From positions 248,001 through 312,000 of the forward strand of contig CANLUT010000002.1 of the NCBI GenBank assembly GCA_947494335.1: a stretch of 64,000 nucleotides of DNA. Reading direction: 5' to 3'. The notes under the pieces are model-generated. The model was not told where the DNA came from. It did not search any database and saw nothing but the letters and a program-made list of their open reading frames with translations. The position numbers were made by a program, and so were the translations under genes. Positions 1-7,897 of the stretch are shown in pieces (the stretch's first letter is position 1; the number at the start of each line of letters is the position of its first letter). The DNA is from Oligoflexales bacterium (lineage in GTDB: Bacteria > Bdellovibrionota_B > Oligoflexia > Oligoflexales > RGVZ01).

Positions 1-158
1 CCGCCAAAGCACTGGGACTGAAGGTGCCCCTGATTGTCCGTCTTGAAGGAACTAACGTAGAGCAAGGCAAGGCGATACTCCGCGAGTCCGGGTTGAAAAT
101 TACGCCCGCTGACAACATGGAGGACGGCGCAAGAAAAGCCGTCGCTGCAGCCAAGTAA
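1..158 (+). CDS. sucC: Succinyl-CoA synthetase beta subunit, C-terminal fragment
   Basis: The reading frame is open from the left edge (first full codon at base 3) and stops with TAA at 156-158. The 51 visible residues ([20 protein letters not shown] and onward) match the end of the ATP-grasp-type beta subunit, where the phrase '[11 protein letters not shown]' precedes the last helix. It pairs with SucD, which begins 29 bases downstream, to make succinyl-CoA synthetase of the TCA cycle. The 5' part lies outside the window. The adjacency to sucD is as informative as the sequence itself. Confidence 0.93.
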   Translation, partial: AKALGLKVPLIVRLEGTNVEQGKAILRESGLKITPADNMEDGARKAVAAAK

Positions 159-187
159 CTAATCAAAGACATCAAGGAGCACTACTC

Positions 188-1069
188 GTGAGTATTATAG
201 TTGGAAAAAACACTAAGGTTATCACCCAAGGCATCACAGGAAAGTCTGGAGAGTTTCACACAAAGTTATCCCAAGAGTATGCGCCTCGTTTTGTAGGCGG
301 AGTAACTCCGGGCAAAGGGGGCACCACTCACATTGGTCTTCCCGTCTTTGATACGGTCAAAGAGGCCAAGGAAAAAACCGACGCCAACGCGACGATGATA
401 TTCGTCCCGCCACCTTTTGCGGCCGACGCAATTCTTGAAGCGATCGCTGCTGAGATTGAAACGATTGTCTGTATTACTGAAGGCATTCCCGTACTCGATA
501 TGATCCCCGTAAAAAAGGCGCTGGAACGAAGCAAGACATCAAAACTAATTGGTCCGAACTGCCCGGGTATTATTACGCCAGGTGAATGCAAAATCGGTAT
601 TATGCCAGGTCATATACATAAACGTGGACGCGTCGGCATCATCAGCAAATCAGGAACCTTGACGTATGAGTCTGTAGGCCAAACAACTGCCTTGGGACTT
701 GGTCAAACCACCTGTATTGGGATTGGCGGAGATCCCATAGGCGGTATGAGCTATATTGAGCTGCTTCAGATGTTTGAGGAAGATCCAGAGACCGAGGGCA
801 TCATCATGATCGGTGAAATTGGTGGCGACCTCGAAATTCGTGCTGCTGAATTCGTAAAATCAAACATCAAAAAACCCGTTGCGGGATTCATCGCTGGCCA
901 AACGGCTCCGAAAGGTAAGCGTATGGGTCACGCAGGCGCTATTATTTCTGGAAGCCACGGTACGGCGGCAGAAAAAATGGACGCCATGAAAGCAGCCGGA
1001 ATCACTGTCGCTGAGGCACCAAGTGATATCGGCAAGGCGATAGCCACTGCGATTAGCCGTAAACGATAG
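188..1069 (+). CDS. sucD: Succinyl-CoA synthetase alpha subunit
   Basis: Cytosolic TCA-cycle enzyme that interconverts succinyl-CoA and succinate with nucleotide phosphorylation. The 293-residue length is normal. An N-terminal CoA-binding Rossmann domain has '[13 protein letters not shown]' near residues 13-25. The '[20 protein letters not shown]' stretch lies mid-protein. The phosphohistidine is His248 in 'GHAGAIISG'. GTG start at 188, preceded by AAGGAGC at 174-180. Co-transcribed with sucC; the macrodomain gene follows after 25 bases. Confidence 0.97.
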   Translation: MSIIVGKNTKVITQGITGKSGEFHTKLSQEYAPRFVGGVTPGKGGTTHIGLPVFDTVKEAKEKTDANATMIFVPPPFAADAILEAIAAEIETIVCITEGIPVLDMIPVKKALERSKTSKLIGPNCPGIITPGECKIGIMPGHIHKRGRVGIISKSGTLTYESVGQTTALGLGQTTCIGIGGDPIGGMSYIELLQMFEEDPETEGIIMIGEIGGDLEIRAAEFVKSNIKKPVAGFIAGQTAPKGKRMGHAGAIISGSHGTAAEKMDAMKAAGITVAEAPSDIGKAIATAISRKR

Positions 1070-1094
1070 AAACTCGAAGTAGGTACACTCTGTC

Positions 1095-1664
1095 ATGCTC
1101 GGATTACGACGTTATAAGCGCACGCAAATCGACATCTGGCAGGGTGACATCACCAAATTTGCGGTTGATGCAATTGTCAACGCAGCTGACGCGAGTTTAA
1201 TTGGCGGAGGCGGCGTTGACGGTGACATCCATGCTGCAGGCGGGCCGGAAATACTGGAGCAGTGTCGCCGCATTGGTAAATGTGAGCCTGGATTTTGCGT
1301 CACAACATCGGCAGGCCGTCTGCCTGCGAGGCATATAATTCACGCAGTAGGACCGTTATGGCAGGGCGGTTCTAGTCATGAAACTGCCACGCTCAGACTT
1401 TGTTATGAAAACATATTCAAAACAGCGGCTCAGCTTGATGTCAGGCATATATCTATTCCGGCTATCTCAACTGGTGCGTACAAGTTTCCAGCCACAGCCG
1501 CAGCAGAGATCGCCATGACCGCTACGCGGGCTTACCTGGATGCCGAGCAATCAGCGGCTTTGAAAAGGATCACCTTTGTTGCCTTTGATGGCGATTCATA
1601 CCGAACACTTCAAGAGCAGCTTTTTGAGAGGTTTCCAGATGAAATCGATGAGTTCGATCTGTAA
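1095..1664 (+). CDS. Macrodomain protein, O-acetyl-ADP-ribose deacetylase-like (YmdB/MacroD type)
   Basis: A 189-residue single macrodomain. The adenine-contacting 'GDIT' is at about 17-20. The catalytic-loop asparagine is in 'VNAAD' (N29), followed by the glycine-rich 'GGGGVD' at 37-42, as in MacroD/YmdB enzymes that hydrolyse O-acetyl-ADP-ribose or mono-ADP-ribosyl esters. The second loop 'ISTGAYKFP' binds the distal ribose and diphosphate. The gene lies 25 bases after sucD and its 3' end overlaps dacB by 26 bases, so transcription is probably shared. The family assignment is firm; the substrate is not shown by sequence. Confidence 0.9.
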   Translation: MLGLRRYKRTQIDIWQGDITKFAVDAIVNAADASLIGGGGVDGDIHAAGGPEILEQCRRIGKCEPGFCVTTSAGRLPARHIIHAVGPLWQGGSSHETATLRLCYENIFKTAAQLDVRHISIPAISTGAYKFPATAAAEIAMTATRAYLDAEQSAALKRITFVAFDGDSYRTLQEQLFERFPDEIDEFDL

Positions 1665-3132
1665 GTCGGTCATGTATGGACCGATCTTCGCAAGCCTTAT
1701 CTTTTCATTTTCTTCGATGGGTTTTGCTGGATTAGACGCGTCCTATTTAAGTAAAAAGTTTTCAGCCACCAAAGCGGCCGATCATTCCGTGATCTTTTCC
1801 AGAATTAGCGATGGGAAGACTCTGTTTGAGCTCGGAGCAGACACGCAATTATCCCCGGCATCAGTGACCAAGGTTATTACAAGTGCGGCAGCACTTTATT
1901 ATTTTGGTCCAGCATTCAATTTTAAGACACCAGTCTACTACTCAGGAAAGCTGGATAAAGGCAAAATTACCGGCGATCTTTTCATTAAGGGAAATGGCGA
2001 CCCTTTTTTAGTTTCCGAAATTTTATGGCAAATGGCTGTGGACCTTAGACACCTTGGGGTGCGCGAAATAGCCGGCTCTCTCGTCATCGACAACTCACTT
2101 TTTGATGACGAAAACCGAGATGAAAGTCGACTGAATAGCACCAATAAGTCTAGTCACGCCTACGATGCGCCAGTCTCTGCGTTTGCGGTGAACTTTAACA
2201 CCATCGCTGTCGCAACAGCCGGTACAAAACCTGGAAAACTCGCTTTGGCCGGAGTTTCACCTTTTCCAATGAACAATGCCAAGCTTGTCAGTCGCACCTC
2301 TACAACCAAGGGCGACAGTGCTAGCGGCGTGACTTTGACGAGAAATAGCGCCTCCAACGGTGGAGTGTCTTTGATCAGTGGCGGAACCATAGGCGTAGAC
2401 GCGCCACTTAAGAAAATCTACCGCAGCGTAGGCGATCCTGTGGTCTCCTCCGGTGATTACATCGTCGGTTTTCTTAAAGAAGCAGGCGTTCGAATTCGCG
2501 GAAAAGTTAAAAGCGGCGCGATAGCTGCTGACGCCAAATTAATTTACGAACTGAGTGGCTACGAAATGAGAAAAGTTGCTCAGGGGCTTAATACTTTTTC
2601 CAATAACTTCATTGCAGATATGCTCACCAAAAGACTGGCCGCCGGCTTTTTAAAACCTGAAAGCCCGGACCTACCTGGATCAGGAAGTCTAGCTGGAGGC
2701 GCAAGGGTATTAAGTCAGTTTCTCGAACGGGAAATCGGCGTGAAAGGGGAGTTCAAGATTTTAAATGGTTCTGGGCTCTCGACAGAAAATCGTCTCTCGA
2801 GCCGTCAGGTGTTGTCGGTGCTTAATTGGATGGAGAAACGAGGCGACTTGTTCCCGGATTTTCTGGCAAGCCTTCCTGCAACCGGTTGGGACGGAACTGT
2901 CAAAAAAAGACTCAAACAATCAGAGAGCCTTGCTGGGATTATTAGAGCGAAATCAGGAACATTGACTGAACCCATCACGGTCGCCGCATTAGCGGGCTAC
3001 TTTCGCCACCCGCGAGAGGGTTGGGTTTCGTTTTCAATCATCAGTAACGGCCGCGAAGGCAAGGGGCAGCCTGGGCTCATGGAATTGAGGAACCTGCAAG
3101 ATGACGTTCTAAAAGGGATTTTATCAGAGTAG
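1639..3132 (+). CDS. dacB: D-alanyl-D-alanine carboxypeptidase/endopeptidase (PBP4, peptidase S13)
   Basis: Periplasmic low-molecular-weight PBP that trims or cleaves peptidoglycan cross-links. I choose ATG 1639 because it has GAGAGG upstream and gives a clean signal peptide (hydrophobic core ending near 'MGFAG', residues 28-31). An in-frame ATG at 1576 would add 21 residues inside the macrodomain gene. From 1639 the protein is 497 residues. Active-site motifs are S75-V-T-K78, S321-N-N and K438-S-G. The last is KSG rather than KTG, a tolerated variant. The long insert between SxxK and SxN is typical of S13 enzymes. Confidence 0.95.
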   Translation: MKSMSSICKSVMYGPIFASLIFSFSSMGFAGLDASYLSKKFSATKAADHSVIFSRISDGKTLFELGADTQLSPASVTKVITSAAALYYFGPAFNFKTPVYYSGKLDKGKITGDLFIKGNGDPFLVSEILWQMAVDLRHLGVREIAGSLVIDNSLFDDENRDESRLNSTNKSSHAYDAPVSAFAVNFNTIAVATAGTKPGKLALAGVSPFPMNNAKLVSRTSTTKGDSASGVTLTRNSASNGGVSLISGGTIGVDAPLKKIYRSVGDPVVSSGDYIVGFLKEAGVRIRGKVKSGAIAADAKLIYELSGYEMRKVAQGLNTFSNNFIADMLTKRLAAGFLKPESPDLPGSGSLAGGARVLSQFLEREIGVKGEFKILNGSGLSTENRLSSRQVLSVLNWMEKRGDLFPDFLASLPATGWDGTVKKRLKQSESLAGIIRAKSGTLTEPITVAALAGYFRHPREGWVSFSIISNGREGKGQPGLMELRNLQDDVLKGILSE

Positions 3133-3151
3133 GGGTCTTTCCAGATTTGAC

Positions 3152-3181
3152 TTGACCGCATAGGCTATTGTTATCTATAAG
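3152..3181 (+). promoter_or_regulatory. Candidate sigma-70 promoter of tRNA-Ile
   Basis: TTGACC (3152-3157), an 18-base spacer and TATAAG (3176-3181). Transcription would start about 10 bases before the tRNA 5' end. Called by eye from hexamer similarity. Confidence 0.55.
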
Positions 3182-3197
3182 CTCCATTCCCTAGTTT

Positions 3198-3274
3198 AGG
3201 CCTGTAGCTCAGGTGGTTAGAGCGTTGCCCTGATAAGGCAAAGGTCGGCAGTTCGAGTCTGCCCAGGCCTACCA
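3198..3274 (+). tRNA. tRNA-Ile (GAT anticodon)
   Basis: A 77-base cloverleaf. Acceptor arm AGGCCTG pairs with CAGGCCT, the discriminator is A and CCA is encoded (3272-3274). The anticodon stem TTGCC/GGCAA encloses loop CTGATAA with anticodon GAT at 3232-3234. T-arm is GGCAG-TTCGAGT-CTGCC. It stands alone, not inside an rRNA operon, which is less usual for a GAT tRNA-Ile. Confidence 0.97.
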
Positions 3275-3304
3275 TCGCAAGATGGTAGATGGATCAACAA
3301 AACA

Positions 3305-3337
3305 AAAAAGTCCGCCCCTTAAAGGCGGACTTTTTTT
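3305..3337 (+). terminator. Bidirectional intrinsic terminator
   Basis: A-run, then GTCCGCC / GGCGGAC stem (3310-3316 and 3324-3330) and seven T at 3331-3337. The A-run on the other side makes it usable from both directions, for tRNA-Ile on plus and the Fis-like gene on minus. Confidence 0.9.
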
Positions 3338-3365
3338 ATCAAAATGAAAGAGCACGGAAATTCAT

Positions 3366-3614
3366 TCAAACAGCGCATGCAGCATCATGAAGCGAGCTTT
3401 CAGCAGTCATTTGTTCCTGAGCGTACTGTTTTAATTTGCGCTGAAGTGTTCTGATTCCGATACCGAGGAGTCTGGCTGATTTTGTACGGTTAAAACGCGT
3501 ACGTCGAAGCGTAGCCAGTATTAACTGACGCTCCACATCTTCTAGTTTGGCTTGTCCAGGCTGAACGACCAGGACTTGACTGTCTTGCGTATCAATAACT
3601 CGAATCGATTCCAT
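3366..3614 (-). CDS. Small Fis-type helix-turn-helix protein
   Basis: An 82-residue protein made of a short N-terminal region (about residues 1-22) and a Fis/NtrC C-terminal-type HTH (about 25-65). The HTH reads 'DVERQLILATLRRTRFNRTK' and continues 'SARLLGIGIRTLQRKLKQY'. ATG 3614 is chosen because GGAGGAG sits six bases upstream; a GTG at 3629 would overlap that Shine-Dalgarno. No receiver or AAA+ domain is present, so it resembles the detached DNA-binding end of a sigma-54 activator. It lies next to flagellin 1 and has a sigma-28-like promoter, which suggests a flagellar regulon regulator (inference). Confidence 0.85.
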   Translation of the reverse strand: MESIRVIDTQDSQVLVVQPGQAKLEDVERQLILATLRRTRFNRTKSARLLGIGIRTLQRKLKQYAQEQMTAESSLHDAACAV

Positions 3615-3700
3615 ACTGTGCTCCTCCACGATTGTTTAAGCTTCGGTCGAAACGTTTTCAAATGAAGCGTCAACTGTTGAAGAGCAACTTAAATGCCAAC

Positions 3701-3726
3701 TGATCGGCAATTAAAGAAACCATTTA
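3701..3726 (-). promoter_or_regulatory. Sigma-28-like promoter upstream of the Fis-like gene
   Basis: On the minus strand TAAA (3726-3723) is followed after 14 bases by GCCGATCA (3708-3701). This resembles the FliA consensus TAAA-N15-GCCGATAA with one base less spacing. It lies about 87 bases from the ATG at 3614. Confidence 0.5.
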
Positions 3727-3754
3727 AATTCAGGAACTTAGATTAAGCTCCAAA

Positions 3755-3878
3755 AACAGACGGTATACATTTGATACCGGTCTCAAAGAAAATCTGGTCT
3801 CGAAACTATACCAAAGTGACCACAGTCCCATCCGCAGGTGGGAAACTGTGGTACGGAAAACTGATTTTCCGTACCACA
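3755..3878 (-). other. Hairpin-rich 3' region of flagellin 1
   Basis: The 312-base gap between the Fis-like start and the flagellin stop holds no gene. A 14-bp perfect inverted repeat with a 4-base loop (TGTGGTACGGAAAA at 3847-3860, complement at 3865-3878) lies 48 bases past the flagellin stop. A second, mutually exclusive pairing joins CCACAG and TCCCA (3820-3830) to TGGGA and CTGTGG (3839-3851). A weaker GGTAT/ATACC pair lies near 3761-3778. There is no strong U-run, so RNA stabilisation or processing is as likely as termination. Confidence 0.6.
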
Positions 3879-3926
3879 AAATGGGTCTTTCAAAAGTATT
3901 CAAATACCTGTCTTCTAGCGCCAAAA

Positions 3927-4820
3927 TTAGCGAAGAAGCTGCATAACAATTTCTGGCTCCGAATTCGCCTGAGCAAGGACCGAAGCACCCGCCTGAGACA
4001 AGATTCGGTTTTGAGTAAACTCTGCCGTTGCAGCAGCAAAGTCAACGTCACGGATACGGCTATTGGCAGACTTGTAGTTTTCAACCTGAATACCGAGGTT
4101 GTTAACTGCAGACGTCAAGCGACTCTGCTGTGCACCAAGTGTTGCACGGGTCGAGGCAACCTTGCCGAGAGCAGCATCGATTGTCTTCAACTTGTCAGCA
4201 GCCATCTCACGAGTAAAGGAGTCTCCTTCGTTTTCAGGACCAATTTGGCTTCCTGTTGATTCAAGACCAAGGTCTTCAGAAGGAATCAAACTCATCGAGT
4301 CAATATCCAGCTTGATAGTATCGCGATTTTCAATTGTTCCGTCGCCTGCACCAACATGGATTGTGATGAGGTCTTCACCAAAGTCACTGTTATTTGCAGA
4401 TCCCTGAAGAACCTTTAAACCGTTCCACTCTGTCGTATTTGCAATACGCTGAATTTCATCGACAAGCTTCGTGTATTCACGGTTGGTGTATCCGCGCTCG
4501 ACATTGGAAATCGTGTCGGACGCTGCTTGAGTCGCCAGTTCGCGTAAGCGTGTCAGGATGTTTGTGATTTCATTCATCCCAGACTCGGCGATAGCCACCA
4601 GAGAGACACCGTCATTGGCGTTTCGCGCAGCTTGCTCCAAGGACCTTGTCTTCGCAGTGATGTTGTTGGAGATCGCAAGACCTGCTGCATCGTCAGCTGC
4701 CTTGTTGATGCGGTAGCCGCTGGACAGCTGCTGCATGATCTCGCGCGTTTGGCCATTGGTACGACCAAGGTTGCGCTGCGCATTAATAGAGCTAATATTA
4801 GTTTTAATTCTCAGACCCAT
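3927..4820 (-). CDS. fliC: Flagellin 1
   Basis: A 297-residue flagellar filament subunit, exported by the flagellar type III system. It carries the conserved N-terminal D0/D1 region (MGLRIKTNISSINAQR, then 'LSSGYRINKAADDAAGLAIS') and the C-terminal D1/D0 region ('SRIRDVDFAAATAEFTQNRI' to 'QLLR'). The variable centre (about 165-200) is very short, so the filament surface domain is reduced. ATG 4820 has GGAGG nine bases upstream. A sigma-28-like promoter lies at 4873-4899. It is one of three flagellin genes in this window; the other two are 15 kb away. Confidence 0.96.
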   Translation of the reverse strand: MGLRIKTNISSINAQRNLGRTNGQTREIMQQLSSGYRINKAADDAAGLAISNNITAKTRSLEQAARNANDGVSLVAIAESGMNEITNILTRLRELATQAASDTISNVERGYTNREYTKLVDEIQRIANTTEWNGLKVLQGSANNSDFGEDLITIHVGAGDGTIENRDTIKLDIDSMSLIPSEDLGLESTGSQIGPENEGDSFTREMAADKLKTIDAALGKVASTRATLGAQQSRLTSAVNNLGIQVENYKSANSRIRDVDFAAATAEFTQNRILSQAGASVLAQANSEPEIVMQLLR

Positions 4821-4872
4821 TCTATGCCTCCATAATATAACTATTAAAAACGTTATTGTTTTAACGTTAACG

Positions 4873-4899
4873 CTGTCGGACCATTAAAAATAATCTTAA
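4873..4899 (-). promoter_or_regulatory. Sigma-28-like promoter of flagellin 1
   Basis: On minus, TTAAGATT (4899-4892), an 11-base spacer and TCCGACAG (4880-4873), against the FliA consensus TAAAGTTT-N11-GCCGATAA. The spacing is exact, with about 6/8 and 5/8 matches. The start site would be about 45 bases upstream of the ATG. Confidence 0.5.
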
Positions 4900-4950
4900 A
4901 TATAAATTTTAAATTTTTTTAAAAAAATTTTTATCGGCGTCTGCCGATTA
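4881..4950 (-). terminator. A/T block and inverted repeat between mutM and flagellin 1
   Basis: The inverted repeat TTATCGGC (4931-4938) / GCCGATTA (4943-4950) with one mismatch lies 30 bases after the mutM stop. On minus it is followed by an A-run and then a T-run, so it may terminate mutM. Bases 4881-4934 are almost only A and T, and could act as an UP element or bent DNA for the flagellin promoter. The minus strand reads GCCGATAA at 4938-4931, a perfect FliA -10, but I see no matching -35. Confidence 0.5.
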
Positions 4951-4979
4951 ATGGGATCATTACTGATTTGCTGATTTTT

Positions 4980-5804
4980 TTATTTTTGACAAAATGGGCA
5001 AAAGAACGTGGATCGACCGGCTTGGGTCATTCGGCAAAGCGTTGTGCGACAACGAGGACAAGGCTTTGACTCTTTGCCATAAACAGCCAAATTCGTCTGA
5101 AAATAGCCAGGATTACCGTCCTTATCGCGGTAGTCGCGTAGGGTGGTTCCCCCAGCATCGATCGCCTCACTTAGGACCGATCTAATATGACGAGCTAAAT
5201 TTTTAAACTCGCGCAGCTGTAACGACTTAGACGGTGTTTGGGGATTAATTTTCGCGCGCCACAAAGACTCACTTGCATAGATATTCCCGACACCAACCAC
5301 AACTTCACTATCCATCAAAAAAACTTTTACGCACTGTTTGCGCGATCGTGATGCGTCAAACAAATGACGCGCCAAATCAAAGTCGTCATCAAGAGGCTCC
5401 ACTCCGAGTCGACTCAAGAACGGATGAGTTGTCGTCTCACTTAATTCCACGCTAAATAAGCGACCAAATCGTCTTGGGTCGACAAATCGAAATTCCATTC
5501 CATCTTCAACTTGAAAAACAGCATGCGTGTGCGGAGCCATTTCGTCAGATTGCCGCGAGACGACAAAGCGTCCACTCATGCCAAGATGCACACCAAGCGC
5601 ACCCTCTCTCGTGTGAATCAGCATGTATTTCCCACGACGAACAACATCATTGACTTGCTTACCGCGCAGAATTTCGGTCAAGCGCTTTGTCGGAATTGGT
5701 TCTCGAATATCAGGTCGATAAAAAACGAGATTCGCGATGCGCTTTCCAAGCAGGGCATCGCGAACGCCTCGCACAAGTGACTCAACCTCTGGTAATTCCG
5801 GCAC
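4980..5804 (-). CDS. mutM: Formamidopyrimidine-DNA glycosylase (Fpg)
   Basis: Base-excision repair glycosylase/AP lyase that removes oxidised purines such as 8-oxoguanine. The N-terminus is the invariant PELPEVE after a GTG start at 5804, so Pro2 is the catalytic nucleophile and Glu3 the partner. The 'RRGKYMLIH' segment (about 56-64) carries the conserved lysine. The C-terminal zinc finger uses C249, C252, C269 and C272. The 274-residue length is normal. It starts 19 bases after the OmpA-like gene ends, so the two probably share a transcript. Confidence 0.97.
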   Translation of the reverse strand: MPELPEVESLVRGVRDALLGKRIANLVFYRPDIREPIPTKRLTEILRGKQVNDVVRRGKYMLIHTREGALGVHLGMSGRFVVSRQSDEMAPHTHAVFQVEDGMEFRFVDPRRFGRLFSVELSETTTHPFLSRLGVEPLDDDFDLARHLFDASRSRKQCVKVFLMDSEVVVGVGNIYASESLWRAKINPQTPSKSLQLREFKNLARHIRSVLSEAIDAGGTTLRDYRDKDGNPGYFQTNLAVYGKESKPCPRCRTTLCRMTQAGRSTFFCPFCQK

Positions 5805-5823
5805 GTCCCAATAACTCCAAACA

Positions 5824-6579
5824 CTAGTGAGTGTTTGGCATTGGTACCACCTTTAATACGATTCGTCTAGATTGGTTGGAGTGCCCCGGAAGAATGCGGT
5901 CTGAAAGGGGCTCACTTTCTCCAAGTCCAATGGCAGTAATTCTAGATTCATCAAAACCAAGATCATCAATCAGATATTGTCTGATCGTCAGAGCACGCTG
6001 ATAACTCTCGATTTGATTCTGGTTGAAGTCACCACGCTGATCCGTATGACCTTCGACCATCAACATACCAACTTTCATTTGTCCCAAGCTCTGAACCATT
6101 TCACGAAGTTTAGCCCGACCTCCAAAGGTCAATTCAAAAGTCTCAGGCTGAGCTTTTGGATCCTCAAACAGGCTGCTAAATTTAAGCGAAATCTCAGGAG
6201 TTAAAACCTTTGATGGAGCTATTGTCAGGCGTTGGGCGAGAGCAAGATCTCCTGCCATCACATCGCCGTAAATCCCAAATCTTGCCTCACTATCTGCCGT
6301 ACCTTGCTGAATCACTTCAGCAATCGACTCATGATCATAAACAGCAATAACCTTCAAAAGACCAGTTTCTACGGGTGTAGGCTGGCCAGGACGAGTGGGA
6401 CGAACGGCTCTAAATACTTCTCCAGACGTAATTCCAGCATCGCGTCCGGCCTCTATGGCCACCATTTTCGCGTCGCTTCCAGTTGATAAATAACCGCGGA
6501 CTCGGTGGGCCCCGTTTACACCCAGTGCTCCTTGCGACCACACCATAGCCAATGTCAGCGCGATCATACCTTTGATCAT
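5824..6579 (-). CDS. OmpA-family peptidoglycan-binding outer-membrane-associated protein
   Basis: A 251-residue exported protein. I start at ATG 6579 because a signal peptide follows directly ('MIKGMIALTLAMVWSQGALG'). The middle (about 30-130) resembles a repeat-like envelope domain I cannot name. The C-terminal OmpA domain (about 140-248) has 'VEGHTDQRGD' and 'NQSRRIVLKV', the Asp/Arg signature that binds diaminopimelate in peptidoglycan. No beta-barrel is evident, so it is more like a periplasmic anchor than classical OmpA. It is followed by mutM. A 12-bp palindrome sits just upstream of its start. Confidence 0.85.
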   Translation of the reverse strand: MIKGMIALTLAMVWSQGALGVNGAHRVRGYLSTGSDAKMVAIEAGRDAGITSGEVFRAVRPTRPGQPTPVETGLLKVIAVYDHESIAEVIQQGTADSEARFGIYGDVMAGDLALAQRLTIAPSKVLTPEISLKFSSLFEDPKAQPETFELTFGGRAKLREMVQSLGQMKVGMLMVEGHTDQRGDFNQNQIESYQRALTIRQYLIDDLGFDESRITAIGLGESEPLSDRILPGHSNQSRRIVLKVVPMPNTH

Positions 6580-6590
6580 GGATGGGCCCC

Positions 6591-6613
6591 CTTCACGTGA
6601 AGTCATGCTTCAC
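6591..6613. promoter_or_regulatory. 12-bp palindrome with an extra half-site
   Basis: CTTCACGTGAAG (6591-6602) is a perfect palindrome. After TCATG the half-site CTTCAC recurs at 6608-6613. It lies 12 bases before the OmpA-like ATG, so it could be an operator or a hairpin hiding the ribosome site. The bound protein is unknown. Confidence 0.4.
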
Positions 6614-6830
6614 AAAAGATTTACGATTACCTCACTCATCGCCCTGCCGTAAAAAAGGTTAAATCAATGGTCATAAATCTCTGAAATCAAAAGAAAACAG
6701 GTCTAAATTCGCTAATAGGCAAATTTTTCCCACTATGGTTCTACGCCCTATTTCAAGTCACCTCTGCAGTTGTCGGCAATAAAGCCGTCAGGTATAACCT
6801 GTTAACCTCACTAACCGGGAAGGTCTCCAA

Positions 6831-7859
6831 GTGACCGACGGATCTGACAATCTTTATAAAATCGCCGGCGTCGACACCGCAAAAGGCGACGCCCTTGTCG
6901 ACTGGCTACAAGAAAAAAAGACAACCTTTGTTCACCCGCGAGGAATGGGCCGAGTGCTTGATGGCATCGGTGGATTTGCGGGTCTTTTTTCTGTCGAGTG
7001 GTCGAAATTTAAAAAACCAAGTCTCGTTGCTTCAACGGACGGAGTGGGGACGAAGCTTCTTCTAGGCTTACAAGAAAACATGTGCCAAAACCTCGGCCAA
7101 GACCTCGTCGCCATGTGCGTAAATGATCTTTACACCGTTGGTGCCATACCGCTTTTCTTCCTTGACTACTACGCAACGGGCGCACTGGATGAGACCCAAT
7201 TTCGTGATGTTCTAAGTTCAATTAAAGCGTCTTGTAATAGCTGCTCAATGGCACTTTTAGGTGGTGAAACTGCAGAGATGCCTGGGCTCTATGAACGTGG
7301 TCATTTCGATTTGGCGGGATTTGTCGTAGGCATTGTCGACGATGACGCACGCCTTGGTCCTCACAAGGTCAAAGAAGGCGACAGACTGATTTCCTTTGCC
7401 TCAAGCGGCTTTCACTCAAATGGTTACTCGCTTATTCGCAAGTGGCTGGCAAAACATCCAAGGGCAGATCTTATCGAGCAGCTTCTTGCTCCAACCAAGC
7501 TGTACACTGAAATTCCCGAACTATGTCTTAAGTTTAAAAATGGTTTTCACGCACTCGCTAATATTACAGGAGGCGGCATTTCTGGAAACCTGCCACGCGT
7601 AATTCCAGACCATCTGATCGCCAATATTGACCGAAATCTAATTCCAACGCCCAAATGGATGTCCGAGTTTATTCAAAGTAATGGAGCAAGCTTCGAACAC
7701 GTGGAAGAGGTCTTTAATCTTGGCGTTGGAATGATTGCAATTGTAGCGCAAAATGATGCTGATAGTTTTGTAGCAACGGCCCAGGAATTAGGATTAAAGC
7801 CCCAGATTCTTGGTGATCTTGTCGCGGGACATGGGCCGAGCTGCGTCAGATACGTTTAG
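6831..7859 (+). CDS. purM: Phosphoribosylformylglycinamidine cyclo-ligase (AIR synthase)
   Basis: Step five of purine biosynthesis: ATP-dependent closure of FGAM to aminoimidazole ribonucleotide. The 342-residue length is normal. The family signatures are 'STDGVGTKLLLG' (nucleotide and substrate site, about 68-79), 'GGETAEMPGLY' (about 142-152) and 'NITGGGISGNLPRVIP' near 244-259. GTG start at 6831 with GGGAAGG about ten bases upstream. It heads a plus-strand run with pyrB, an amidase and an MBL protein. No other pur genes are in the window. Confidence 0.96.
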   Translation: MTDGSDNLYKIAGVDTAKGDALVDWLQEKKTTFVHPRGMGRVLDGIGGFAGLFSVEWSKFKKPSLVASTDGVGTKLLLGLQENMCQNLGQDLVAMCVNDLYTVGAIPLFFLDYYATGALDETQFRDVLSSIKASCNSCSMALLGGETAEMPGLYERGHFDLAGFVVGIVDDDARLGPHKVKEGDRLISFASSGFHSNGYSLIRKWLAKHPRADLIEQLLAPTKLYTEIPELCLKFKNGFHALANITGGGISGNLPRVIPDHLIANIDRNLIPTPKWMSEFIQSNGASFEHVEEVFNLGVGMIAIVAQNDADSFVATAQELGLKPQILGDLVAGHGPSCVRYV

Positions 7860-7897
7860 CCTCGAACCGGACCATTTTTGAACGGGAGAATCTGATT

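Noticed and set aside
4931-4938. Perfect FliA -10 (GCCGATAA on minus) as flagellin 1 promoter.
   Set aside because: No -35 box at the right distance; it forms part of an inverted repeat. The better site is 4873-4899.
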